Positions 34,799-46,643 of a stretch of DNA of 64,000 bases are shown here, piece after piece. Position 1 is the first letter of the stretch. Each line of letters begins with the position of its first letter. The notes under the pieces are model-generated. The model was not told the DNA's origin. It made no database searches and was given only the letters and a program-made list of their open reading frames with translations. Source of the stretch: Xylaria sp. FL1777 (taxonomy: Eukaryota; Ascomycota; Sordariomycetes; Xylariales; Xylariaceae); assembly GCA_022578965.1 (NCBI GenBank), contig MU400506.1, forward strand, positions 868,001 to 932,000, read 5' to 3'. Position numbers and translations under genes: made by a program.

Positions 34799-36737
34799 TA
34801 TCACGAGACATAGCAAAAATGACAGTAGCCAGGCGAAACTAGAGTTTATTAGGGTAGGGCTCAGGGCATGCATACATACACAAACCACAAGGACTACATC
34901 TCCTTACTTAATACCTTCTTAGAGGAAGCAGAGGCATGCGCATTACATTGGTTGGGCGTTGGAAAATTGGCAAGATCAATTAGCAGAAGACTCGATCATA
35001 CCTCGTTCATAACATCCTGGATGAGTCAATCGGGCGGGGATCAAACTCATAGTATGTATGTATAACAGACGATCCCCAAGCAACCGCACCAGCATTATAC
35101 ATGCAATATTTATTAATAAACCACTCATCCGTTCTATACACAGTCTCGGTAATGCCAGCAGAATGTCGTGAATATTCGTGTGAACGTGTTGTGCAATCTT
35201 GAATGCAAAAATAAACTTATGCAATAATTAAAAATACTATTGTTGAGGATACATGCAAAATTATTATAATGTTGGCTGATATTCTCAAGTTTCTCATCGA
35301 CCTCACCGCTCGGGGCTCTCGTACAGTACTTCCAAGAGCTCTAGACCTATTCATGAGATATTATTTTCATAAGATGTTCATGAGCGCTTCACACGAGGTA
35401 AGAAGTGAGAGAAAAGCGAATTAATAAGCCTATACCAACCTTAGTTGAGGGCCTCACGCGTTGGGTCACAAGATGATATATATGCCTCAGTTTTCATATG
35501 TCTGTATACAAAGTGACACAGTTATTCGGTTAGCAGCAACAGCTGTATATTCACTGCTAACATTTCTTTCCGACGTATGCATATAACTCCTAAGGCTTAG
35601 GACAAGAAAGGTCTGAACTTTTTCCTTTCCTATTCCCAATCTCTGAACAAGAGTAGAACTAGAGCAAAGGTCAGAGTGCTTAGTCTGGTAATCTAGTTAT
35701 TATTGGTCTATCGGATAGAAGTACATTCTCGAAAATCCATCATGTTTGCTATATGAGCTCATCGTGCGCCAGTATCTTAACACAGGTGTAAGCTCCAACT
35801 TGAAGGGCATCAAACTCACTGTCTCGAATCAGTTTCACCGACAAGCTATTATCCATTAATTGGACTATTCCTATCCGGTCTCGGACGTGAAGTCAAGAGC
35901 AAACACTCGGATTTCGTGCCAGGCACTTATAAGGTCAGGCAGACATATAGATATATGCTGCCTGAGACAAAATGAAAATGCAAATTCATGAATATGTATA
36001 TGAAGGTGATAGGAGTCAAGAGGTAACAGTAGAAGAGCTCAATAATGATTAATCAAATATTCAAGTATTGATAGTGATATCTGTTTGATAACTTTCCTGC
36101 CTTGCTTATAGCTAGATGAGCAGAGACACTGCTCACCCACGCCAGCTAGCAACTTCTCTCGCGGCCGTTAACGGCGAGACTGACGTATGTTATACTAAGC
36201 GCGTGACCTGAGGTAAATATCTAGGTGAATTATCCAGTCTGGGTTGACCATACGTTAACTCTCTTGCCCTTTACAAGGTCTCACGTGTGAGTCACTGATA
36301 CTAGGGCCATGAATACGTGTACAGTTTGCTAGTTAGTAACGAGTAAGTCGGTCTCCTACTCGCTATCGTGATATCACGATGTTGGGATTTTGTGTTCTGC
36401 CACTTAGCTCCTCTCGTGCGTTGGGTACTAATGGGTCAATGGGCAGAACTAAGGTGTTTTACTATCCCTAATTATTGTCATGTGAGCATATATTGTGTAA
36501 CTGACAGTCGCACGTATCCCTATCCTGACTAGTTTATTCAAGGTTTAGAGTGATTTGTGAGCCGTTCATATTTTCCTTATAACAACCACCTTAAGAGCTA
36601 CGTCATAGTGTTACATAAAATGAAAAGAATATTTAAAGAAAGATCCTTCCCATCATTAGGTCTTCGGTGGCTTATAGCTACATAAATTCCTCCCATGAAT
36701 AAACTTTCAAGACGAAATATTCTCCAACTTAGAAATC
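34799..36737. other. Intergenic, 1.9 kb, AT-rich
   Basis: No gene, tRNA or element recognised. It is generally AT-rich, with short frames that look like chance. Confidence 0.5.
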
Positions 36738-37469
36738 ATGCCGAGGTCCCATAGAGATAGAAAGGGGAAGTCGCGGGACGACTCCTATTACCATAACGAC
36801 TACTACGGGTATGTGGTTTCTCTTACTCGCCGGTTGCTTCCGAGCTTGCTAACTAGTGGTTGAAGACAGTATGATGACAATCAGTATCCCCGGTCCTCAA
36901 GTGTACAGCCTGAATCTAGAGGTAGACACCATCACGGGTCTTCGAGCGTACGCTATTATTCTCGATCCAGAGAGGAAGATGATTCGAGAAGATGGGAAAG
37001 TCAGAAGCCCTCGGTCGAATGGGAAAACCATGCCCAAGAGCAGGGAGTGGGTAGCCGAACAGTTTCAGGGTGGAAATGGGGAGAGCAGGATCAAACGAGG
37101 CGGATGATACAGCGTCAATGGGAAAGAGACCATGCAAATGGAGAGGCATATCGACAGGCAATGGAGCAGCAGATGGCGATGGAACAGCAACAGGCAGCAG
37201 AAGAACGGAGATGGCAGGAAGATGAGCCGATAGTTATCCGGCATGTAGAACGAGAGCCGGGAGTATTTCGGAGGATAGTGATCCGCCAGACGGGCCCCAG
37301 TGATGATGATCGTGGGCGATCCGGACACCACGGACACTCTGGGGGACACGCAGGATCTAGTAGCCACCATCACCATCACCATCACCATCATGATGACAGA
37401 CGGGCGCGAGAAGAAAGAGCACGCAGGAGAGAGCAGGAAGATCGTGATCGCCGGCACAGGCGTCGTTAG
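36738..37469 (+). CDS. Unknown low-complexity protein with a nine-His run
   Basis: Exons 36738-36808 and 36866-37469 give 224 residues; the 57-nt intron has GCTAAC and uses the acceptor ending at 36865. No known domain. The N-terminus is Tyr/Ser/Arg-rich (MPRSHRDRKGKSRDD, HNDYYG). The middle is charged and helical with Trp and Met/Gln-rich stretches (YRQAMEQQMAMEQQQAAEE). Near the end a run of nine His is followed by an Arg/Glu/Asp-rich tail. The His block might bind metal or drive condensation, which is speculation. A second gene 1.45 kb downstream has a similar plan. If only the downstream part is real, the start would move; the phase-consistent splice supports the model given here. Confidence 0.6.
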
Positions 37470-38920
37470 CGGCCCCAGAGCCCTCCCCTTTTTTCACTAT
37501 ATTTCCCCCCTTTCGCTAACACTCTTCTTCTCCCCCCTTCTTAAGATTGTGGTACTATTTTCCTTCCATGCACACTAAAGACGTTCGTTATATTTTACGA
37601 TTACTATAAGCTCACTCTTTAGTTATTGGATACGTAGAAAGAACCAATCGTTAACAGCTAATTCGGCATTCTCTCTGTGAGACTTACGTAAGACATTCGG
37701 GCTTTAGTTAATCAAGGGAAAATGTATGGCTACTTTGTTAATAGTATTTCTAGTCATGGAGCTAAATATGCACGTTAAACATACTAGCAAGACTTGAAGG
37801 AGGCACGCAAACATTTGACCTCGGGTATGAAGATGGTGTGCGCATAAAGGAAACTCTAGAGTACATAATAAGTCTAACAAACTTCCAAATTGCTACATTT
37901 GATCGAGACTTGTGAACCCCGAAAAGTACCAATCGTGTTTGAACTTGTTCATCCGGGAAAACAACCGGGTTGCTCAAGTTAGGATGGCTATGAACAAGAG
38001 TTCAATGCAACGTAGTGACAAATGGTAGGCTGTTGTGTGACAGAATACAATAGCAATTAATACTTTACCGACTACTCGCTATTGTGATAGGCTATTTGTT
38101 CAGCTTTCATCCCTCGTCTCCCCGAAGTTGAGACGCAAGGGAGAATATACCAAAACGTCGAGGCATACTCACTAATCATATCAGACCGGACGGTAGCGGT
38201 GAAACAAGGAATTGTACAATTCACCTGCTTATCTTTTTTTGTCATGCCAACACTAGGACCACAGAATCTAGCGTAACCAAAGAGGGCCAACAAACAAAAT
38301 ACCAACTCCGAATTGATGATATCTCCGAAATACAAATAAATCTCCCTTAGTGGAGAAAGGGAAACACATCAATGATAAGACTTCAAGGCGTCTCACAGGA
38401 TAGACAGAGCGGTTCATATGGGCAGCCCAATTTCAGCCCAAACAAAACCACTATATCCGGAGACAAGAGGATCAAGTAGGGAACAGTCATTGGTAGAAAG
38501 ATGATTTCAACGGGATAGAAGCGATGAGACTTATATGCATAAGAAGAGCTGGAGATGGCGGATAAAGGAGATAGAGCGGAGTAAAAGGGGGGAGACAGTG
38601 GTGCTCTAGAGTATTGGGCCATCAACAATCACGGAAAAGCCTGGCTCTGAAACCACAAAAAAAAACAATCAAGGAAATTAAGGGAGATCGCCATAACATA
38701 ATCCGTTGCAACGCAATCATTTTGGTAAGGGCTATCTAGGACAGTAATACGAGGAGGCTTAGGGAAGAAGCCATTCTACACTTGGCCCCGATAATTGATC
38801 AACAACAATCACCATAATCAGGTTCTTTGACTTATTTAAACCCACATGCATTTTCGTATAAGTTTTCGTCAGTTCACATACAACGGTTATCACCGTAGAC
38901 ATAGGGTTTATAACTTTACT
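37470..38920. other. Intergenic between the two His-rich genes
   Basis: 1.45 kb without a recognisable gene. Both strands show only short open frames. Confidence 0.5.
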
Positions 38921-39909
38921 ATGACGGATAGACAAGATCACCACGACCCTAGCCACCATCAACCAGACGCAAGACACACGGAATCAACAGGGGGAAGCAG
39001 CTCCAGACACGTACGGTTTGACCTCCCACCAGATACAGATTACCCACCGGATACAGATCACCCAGATACACAAATGGCAGAAGGTTACGGTTTCCCAGGA
39101 GCAACGGGAGGATATCCCGCCGCAGGGACGTCAGGGGCTCCAGAACCGTATCAATATTTTGACGCATCCGCAGGATATTCCGCCACAGGAACGACGACTC
39201 CAGGACAGTATAAATATTTCGACGCGTCCAGCGGATATACCTGTACGCCAGGGCGGACGGACGGAGGACTTACCTATCAGGATACAACAGCATATACCCA
39301 AACAGGAACAGTAAAATACACTCTTCCAGGACCAACAGGATACAACCTTCCAGGAGCGACGGGAAATTATGCCCCTACGGGAGCAGCAATAGGACATGCT
39401 TATCCAGGAGCCACCAGCCAAGGGTATGTATCATCCTCTTATTAGTTAGTGTATTGAATATCCAGCTGAGCCATCTCGCGAAAATCAGAGCATCCGCGGG
39501 GCCGAGCAGACTCCCACGCGCGCCAGAGGACCGCATGCTGGAAAGGGGAGCGGAGCCGGATCCGGAATTCTGGCAGGGGGACGCGGCCAGACGCACATGG
39601 AACTACGTGCAGAGCGGCAAGCCGACGAGAGGGGAGCACGACGACGTATCCAGCGCCGGGATGGGGAACAGGGAGCTGGACGAGGAGAGAGCGGAGAATA
39701 TGAGAATGGAAGAAAGGGCTGGGCGGGCGGCGGCGGCGCACGACCACCACGAGAGCCGACGGAGACATGCAAGCCGCGAGAGGCATGGCCATCACCACAA
39801 GTCTGATAAACATCACAAGCACGACAAGCACCATAAGCATGATAAGCACCATAAGCGTGATAGGCACGATAGCCCCGGACGAGGCCATCACCGCCACAAA
39901 TCTCACTAG
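38921..39909 (+). CDS. Unknown repetitive Tyr/Gly-rich and His-rich protein
   Basis: Exons 38921-39423 and 39471-39909 give 313 residues. The first half contains a degenerate repeat: PYQYFDASAGYSATGTTTPG then QYKYFDASSGYTCTPG, followed by TGYNLPGATGNYAPTG-type units rich in Tyr, Gly, Pro and Thr. The second half is charged and ends in tandem His/Lys/Asp units (three KHHKHD-type copies, about residues 280-300) and GHHRHKSH. The intron uses the acceptor CTGAG at 39470; using the nearer CCAG would give an immediate stop. I chose ATG 38921; an in-frame ATG exists at 38846. No domain is recognised. The repeats suggest a disordered or wall-associated protein, but there is no signal peptide at the chosen start. 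Confidence 0.6.
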
Positions 39910-40246
39910 AAAACTACGAAAAAAGGGGCCGAGCACATTTTCCTAGATATTTGAGTCTTGACAATACTACGATATCAGCCAACCGACAATTGCCAATGTT
40001 TGGGAATTAACATAGCTTGTCCCTTTGACTAGGAGAAGTATTACTGGAGATAGATTAGAGCTGGATGTATTAAGAGAATTCGAGAGATAGATTTAGATGT
40101 GAAAGTAAAAAGGATTTTAATTCGTGCTCACATGACATCAATGACGGATCTGCTGAATACAAGTAAGTACGTCGTCGACTTAGTATCGTACACTCAAATC
40201 CCATTCCGCACATTGGATTCCCCTCCTCTTCAAATAATACCGAACT
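39910..40246. other. Short convergent intergenic region
   Basis: 337 bp between the convergent His-rich gene and FOX2. Nothing recognisable in it. Confidence 0.5.
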
Positions 40247-43200
40247 CTACAACTTGCCGCCCTTCGAATCACCCACCAGCTCAGCAGCGGCGCCCGAAAT
40301 GGCGAGCTTACCCGTCTCCTTGACCTTGGCCTGAAAGATGACCTTGCCACTGCCTTCCTTCCACATCTCCGTCACGAGCGTCTGGCCGGGGAACACGGAG
40401 CCGGCGAAGCGGACCTTGATGTTCTTGTACGGGCCAAAACTTTCGTACACGGCCTTGCCGGCGATTCCCATGAAGCATAGCCCGTGCAATATGGGTTCCT
40501 TGAACCCGCCCATCTTGGCAAAGCTGGGGTCAATATGAAGAGGGCTGCAATGAATTAGTTATGTGTATTGGAGAGAAGAGCAAGAAGCAACGGGTGATAG
40601 GTAAACTTACTTATAATCACCGCTCAAGCGGTAGATCGCAGCCTGCTCAGGAGTTGTCTTCGACTCCACCACAACGTCAGGAGCCCTCTTAGGAGGGACA
40701 TTGGCAGCGGTAGCAGCACCGCGGTCAGCGGGCTTCTTTTGACCACCAAATCCACCGCAACCTCGGAGGAAAATTGTCGATTCGTTGTAGAAGAGCTCTT
40801 CACCATTTTCGGCATTAACTGTGGTCACACCTCTCTTCATGATGGCAGCAGAGCCCTTGTCAACAACTTCGATCAACTTGGCCTGATTCCTTGTCTTTGC
40901 CCCTGTGGGAATGGGGTATTTTTTAACTTCTAGGTACTGCTCGCCATGAAGTAACATCATGGGTGAAAAGTTAGGTACCACGTCGTCCATGCTGTAGGGT
41001 ATGTCGGCGTCGAACGGCGGGATGACACCAAATGTGGGGAGTACTTGGAAGTTATCGTGGCCTTCGAAGACGTATGGAAGTTCTGTGCGTTTGGCACCGA
41101 TACCTAGATTATATAGTATGGAATCACGATCTGTGTAGGTGAACTCGGTTGGCCTAGATTTCGCGTTCTTGGCCTTCTCTTGCGCCTCGAGATACTTGTT
41201 GCTCTCGCTAGATTGCTAAATCAAGAAAAAAGGGTTATCAACATCAAAGTCACATTCCAACTATCCTAGTGTAAAGTCTATATGTACAGTGGAGAGGGAG
41301 GCATCGAGGAAATAGAAAGGCTCATACCTTAGATGTTCCTCGCTTGTTGCCCAAGTTTGCTAGAACCTTTTCTATTGAAGATGAGGTCTTCTCGGGATTA
41401 TCTGCCCGACCGTCCTCGAAGTCAATGATCTTGGACCAGTTTTTAACAACTTCCTCGGGCTCTAGCTTCACATCAAGAGGGAAGCCAACACCTCCGGAAC
41501 GCTGCCACCTTGTGCGGCCACACCAACCGGAGCCGACTTCGTATAGACCACCGGTAGGGTTTTCGGGGATCTTGTCGCTAGAAAGAGCAAGAACCAGAGG
41601 AGCTATGTAGTCGGGCTTGAAAGCTTGTACTAGTTCTGGAGGCAGAATAGTGGCCGTCATCGCCGTTCCAGCGTTGGGGGCAATGGTGTTACAGTAAATG
41701 TTGTACTTAGCACCCTCAAGCGCGATGGCTCGGGACATGCCTAGAATACCCAGTTTCTAAATCTAGGTGTTAGCATCTACCCTTCAAATTGGCTCATTTC
41801 AACTTACAGCTGCGGAATAGTTGGCTTGACCAAAGTTACCATAGATGCCACTCGTCGAAGTGGTATTGATAATACGTCCATACTTCTGCTTAAGAAAGAT
41901 GGGCCAAGCAGCTTTGGTGACCTTATAAGTACCTCGGAGATGGACGTTTAAAACCGGATCCCACAAACTGTCGTCCATGTTGGCAAAAGCCTTGTCGCGT
42001 AATATGCCAGCATTGTTTACAACAATATCAAGTCGGCCAAAAGCATCAATGGCACCCTTGACCACCTTGTCGCCGTCTTCGGAGGAAGCCTTAACACCAG
42101 CTGCCTTGCCTCCCAACTTTTTAATCTCCTCCACAACAGTGTCCGGGTTTACGAGATCGTTGACAACAACTGAAGCACCAGCCTTGGCAAAGGCAAGACA
42201 ATAAGCGCGGCCAATACCGGCGCCACCACCAGTTACTAAAGCTACGCGCCCCGTAAAATCAATCTTCTCTCCTTGAGGGCTAGGGCCGAGTTTCATGGAT
42301 TCCTCAAGAAGACCTACGAAGTCATTGACTCCAGAGGGATATTGGGGGTTTGAGAAGTCAGAAACCTTGCTCCACTGCTTAATAATGGCGCTGGCTGTGT
42401 AACTCTCATCTGCCTTGAGTAGTAGACCGCTTGATCGCTCCCATCTGAACTTGGCGATGTGGCCACCACCAGCCTCAAAGATAGCACCATTCTCACTAGT
42501 GTTGTTCTTGTGAACTAAGACAGCCACTAGGGGAACAACCCAGTCAGGCTTCAGGTTTTCCAACATGTCTGGAGGCATGACCGTCTCCGTCATGCGGCTG
42601 GCTGCGATGGGAGCAATGACGTTGCAAACGATGTTATACTTGGCACCTTCTTTAGCGAGAGTCTCTGTGAAACCAACCATGGCGAGTTTGGCAGCAGAGT
42701 AGTTGGCTTGGCCGAAGTTGCCAAACAGACCAGCGGCTGAGGCAGTGTTGATGACACGGCCATACTTTTGCTTGCGGAAGTAGGGCCAGGCTGCACGAGC
42801 ACACTTATAGGCACCCTTGACGTGTACAGTCATGATCAAATCCCAGTCGGCATCTTTCATGTTCTTGAAGCTGACATCGCGTAGGATGCCGGCGTTGTTA
42901 ATGAGGATATCGATACGGCCGAAAGCCTTGATGGCGGTTTCGATAATCTTATCACCGTCTGCAACGCTGTCATAGTTGGCTACAGCCTCACCGCCGGCGG
43001 CTTTAATCTCGTTAACGACTACATCGGCGGCCTGGGAATTCGTGATTGTGTTAGTCGGAGAAAGTCTTGAGGGGCCAATATGAGAGCAAGCAGGGTCTTT
43101 GGGCTTACTTTTGTCGAATTACCCTCGCCCTTGAAGGAGCCACCTAGGTCGTTGACAACAACCTTAGCTCCTCTTGAGGCAAAGAATGTGGCATATGCTT

Positions 43201-43267
43201 TTCCCAGACCACCGCCGGCGCCCGTGATGACGGCGACCTGGCCGTCGTAGCGTAATTGACCCGACAT
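40247..43267 (-). CDS. FOX2: Peroxisomal multifunctional beta-oxidation enzyme Fox2 (two SDR domains + hydratase 2)
   Basis: Exons 43267-43109, 43031-41808, 41756-41328, 41215-40611 and 40544-40247 give 904 residues. Domain A starts [20 protein letters not shown], with NNAGILRD and NYSAAK. Domain B repeats it ([35 protein letters not shown]). The C-terminal hydratase 2 domain has LSGDYNPLHIDP and [11 protein letters not shown] with the catalytic Asp/His of the hot-dog fold. The protein hydrates trans-2-enoyl-CoA to the (3R)-hydroxyacyl-CoA and oxidises it to 3-ketoacyl-CoA in peroxisomal fatty-acid oxidation. It ends in Gly-Lys-Leu, an unusual PTS1-like tripeptide instead of SKL. An intron splits the second YxxxK motif exactly before the Lys. 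Size and domain order match the fungal family. Confidence 0.93.
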
Positions 43268-45197
43268 GGTGTGCTTAACTTGGGAGGTTGGGTATTAACA
43301 GAAAGACAAAGACAGAGAAAGGGAGAAAGTAACACAATGGGAGGACGGAGAGAATTGATGGGGATGGTGGTGGTGAGGAGGATGGAGGAAGTAGATGTGA
43401 GAGGACAATACCGCTGCGGTGAGGCCGGGTAAAGTATTGGCTGATTAAAGTAGGGACAAGCTACGCAATGGCGCCCATATGAAGAGATGCCGCCTTTGCA
43501 CTCCGCTACAGGAATCAGCCGAGGCAGCTCTGGGAGCTCTGAGTGGAATGCCGAGGGGCCCCATCCACTGGTTGGCCGAGCACGCGGCAGCTCAGCCAGG
43601 CCCTATCGGGTTTAGCTAACACTCCCCGGAATTCACATGTCAGCTCCTGAAAGCAGGATGAGGTCATGCACGCGACTCGAATTTTTAACACATAGGTATA
43701 TGCCCGGTAGGACATTGTACTACACAACAGCTATTAAAAGACATCCTGTTAAGCGAAAGTTTGATAGTTCTTTTTTGGTAGATGGAAGAAAGTGTCATTT
43801 TGAGATGTTCAAATTAGAAAAAAAAAAAAGCCAACGGGGAAGAGAGACTTCGGCGGCTATACTATGACCGACTGAAAACGTATTACATACTGCTCCAGCA
43901 ATGCAATAAAAGGAGCAAAGCTGCTTAACTTATACATAAGCTGGTGGCGGTCTATTTCCCCACACCCGCACGACTTATTCCCCGCAACGTGACACTAACC
44001 TACCTAGACTAAAAGATATTGCCGACCGTAGGCGACCAAGACGACCGAGCGTACTTGTACGCTTCGATATTACCGTTAGAAATGTCCTTGACTAGGTAGT
44101 GAATGCTGTGGGTACTATGGTACTCCAGCTAAAACCTGTGATTATTGTAAGTGCTACAAATAGTAAACTAGTTTGACATACCTGACTCGTTTCCAAAATC
44201 GTAATCGCCGTTATCGTTTCGCTTCAGGCGATTTGTATTAGGTAAGTCCTGGGTGGCTTCGAGTCCAAGCTCAGGTCTTTGGGCTGAAACCAGCTAAGTC
44301 GTCTCTTAGCGAGTTAGAGTTCGTGAGTGTAGAGGCGTCGATGTCTCAGACTTCACTAGACAACTATTCAGTTCTTGCCTCGAACCATGAGTAAGACATG
44401 TTGACGGCCCTTAACCGCTAAGTTTGAAGGCCCGATAATGCGTTGTATATATAGACTTAGTATTCTCATCTTTATTCTTAAGAGTTTCTAAGAGGTTAAG
44501 GGATCTTTAGCACCTTGAAAAATTATCTATAATTCAAGTATACTCCTCAAGTCCTAGTTTTTGACCGTTTAATAAGAGGGCACGGAAGTTTGAGGCTCAA
44601 GCTTCGTGAGGGACAGCATGTAGCGGCCCAATCAGAATGCCACTAAATACTACCTAGCTCTAGCCTCTGAAGAAGAGTAAATTGTTGAGATGTTGCCTGA
44701 CATATGGGCTAAGCCACCGAGAGGGTTATGAAAAAGGACCTGAATTCATTTGTTGCGCGAGTGGTCTGGGGATTGTTTCTTAGGTTTAAGAGTGAGTTCT
44801 ACACTGTTATGAGAACACACTTAACAGCCTACAGGGTTAGTTACCTACAGTAAGAACGACCTATAGTATTTATTTTTCATAACTTTTTCGAGTTCCAGCT
44901 TTTATTGTAATTTGAGTGAGCATGAGCGCATGTATCTGAGGCTACCTTTCTACCTTACTATTGCAGATACATTTTAGGCGGTTGGCCCAATTATACTCGG
45001 CAATTTCATACCTAGGCAGGTGATCCGTCGCCATAACATGCTTGTTTCCCTCGTCGCGGCCATTCATTATAGCTTATTAGTCCGCTCTAAAGCGGATAAT
45101 CTTATCCGCAAGCTATAAAGCGTCACCAACGAACAATTACACAGATCACTAAGAGAAAACCGTCTTCTCAAACTCAACAGAAAGATTAAAAAACAAA
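43268..45197. other. Divergent intergenic region FOX2 / Tda10-like kinase
   Basis: 1.9 kb with no gene recognised. The part near 45197 holds the palindromic element at 45092-45109 and a TATA-like CTATAAAG at 45112-45119. A10 and other simple runs lie near 43820. Confidence 0.5.
45092..45109. promoter_or_regulatory. Palindromic GATA / CGG-N10-CCG element
   Basis: GCGGATAA-TC-TTATCCGC is a perfect 8-bp inverted repeat with a 2-bp spacer. It holds two oppositely oriented GATAA cores (GATA-factor sites) framed by CGG and CCG ten bases apart, the half-sites read by Zn2Cys6 regulators. It lies 89 bp upstream of the kinase ATG, next to a TATA-like CTATAAAG. Binding is inferred from the motif. Confidence 0.5.
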
Positions 45198-46237
45198 ATG
45201 GTTTCTACCACAGATGACGAGATTCACGATGACAAGAGCCCGATTTGCATACCCTTCATACTAGACCGGCTCCAATCGCACCTGAAGTCCGGCTCTACGC
45301 GCCCCTTCATCATCGGGCTGAACGGGGTGCAAGGCGCAGGCAAGACGACGCTCGTGAGTAGGCTTGCGGAGGCACTGCGCAAGGACGCGGGTCTCGAGAC
45401 TCTGGTCTGCAGCATCGACGACTTCTACCTCTCGCACGAAGACCAGGTCGCGCTCGCGGAGTCTATGCCGGAGAATGCGCTTGTGCAGGTTAGGGGGGAA
45501 CCGGGTATGTTTTCCCAGCCCCTATTTCACTCTCATCTCACCATGTTGACTTTCACTTGGTCTCACGTCTTGATGGTTCAGTTCTCAGTTTCTCGCTCAA
45601 CATCTTCGACCTCAACCCCATATACATAAGCTGATCATAGATACACCCAGGGACGCATGATATGGACTTGGCAAAGGACTTCTTCACAGCCATCCTGAGC
45701 AGCAGCGCAACGCGAGTTCCTCAATACGACAAGTCCCTCTTCTCGGGCCAAGGGGACCGCTTCCCGCGCTCCAGCTGGCCCGAGGTCAACGCGCCGGGGC
45801 AGCCCAAGGTGCAGGTCGTCATCTTCGAGGGTTGGTGTGTCGGCTTCCGCGCGCTAGCGCCCGCTGAGGTGGACGCGAAATACAACGCGCCATCGCGGAC
45901 TCTGAAGAGTCACGATCTCGCGCATTTGCAGTTCATTAACGGGAAGCTAGGGGCGTATGACGCCATCACCAACTTGTTCGATGCCTTCATTCACATCGAT
46001 GCCGAAGACACGGAATGGGTCTACGATTGGAGACTGGAGCAAGAGGTCAAGCTGCGGGCGCAGCGCGGCGCCGGCATGAGCGACGAGCAGGTTATACGCT
46101 TTGTCGACGCCTATTACCCTGCATACGAATTGTTCACGGATAAGCTGCGCAGCGGTGTGTTCACCGACAAGTTGCAATGCCAACTAAGACTAGTTGTTGG
46201 TAAGAATAGACACGTAAAGAAAACAATAACCATCTGA
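45198..46237 (+). CDS. TDA10: Tda10/Mug58-type P-loop kinase (D-glycerate 3-kinase-like)
   Basis: Exons 45198-45504 and 45651-46237 give 297 residues. Walker A is GLNGVQGAGKTTL (about residues 41-53), followed by VCSIDDFYLSHEDQ, the acidic motif that follows the P-loop in this family. Exon 2 gives THDMDL, YDKSLFSGQGDR, then VVIFEGWCVGF (Walker B-like) and the C-terminal WRLEQEV...MSDEQVIRFVDAYYPAYE. This is the yeast Tda10 (YGR205W) / plant glycerate kinase family. Plant members phosphorylate D-glycerate at position 3; the fungal substrate is not established. The promoter carries a GATA palindrome, which might tie it to nitrogen or similar control (inference). Confidence 0.82.
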
Positions 46238-46643
46238 TTTTGATACCCCCTCCTTTTCTGGTCCAGTACCTTCCCCCTTCCATTTTCGTGACCTGCTAGT
46301 GAGGATAACCAAGACACCTTACAGCTTATGGTACAGCATACTAGGAGCCAAACCGACCAGCCAATATCCGTATGATTGCTACCTAACAATTCATCCCCTG
46401 TAACAAGCCATGCCACTACAGATAGAGCAACAAGCTACCATGCAAAGCAAAAGTAGAAGCAAACCCCAAAAACTCCGACTCATGCAGTCGTGATTCGTAA
46501 TAATGCCATATAACCCCAGTCAAAGGTCACCATGTGATTACCAGGTTCCTCACAGTACCTCCAATATTCACTCTTATATAGATGAGCAACATACTTGCTC
46601 AACAAATCCTTGCACGCCAGATCCGTCCTCTATTGGGTGAAGA
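46238..46643. other. Convergent intergenic region
   Basis: About 400 bp between the 3' ends of the kinase gene and the ECM11-like gene. No element recognised. Confidence 0.5.

Noticed and set aside
37363..37392. CAT/CAC trinucleotide run considered as a plain microsatellite.
   Set aside because: It lies inside a phase-consistent open frame and encodes the nine-His run, so it is described with the gene.
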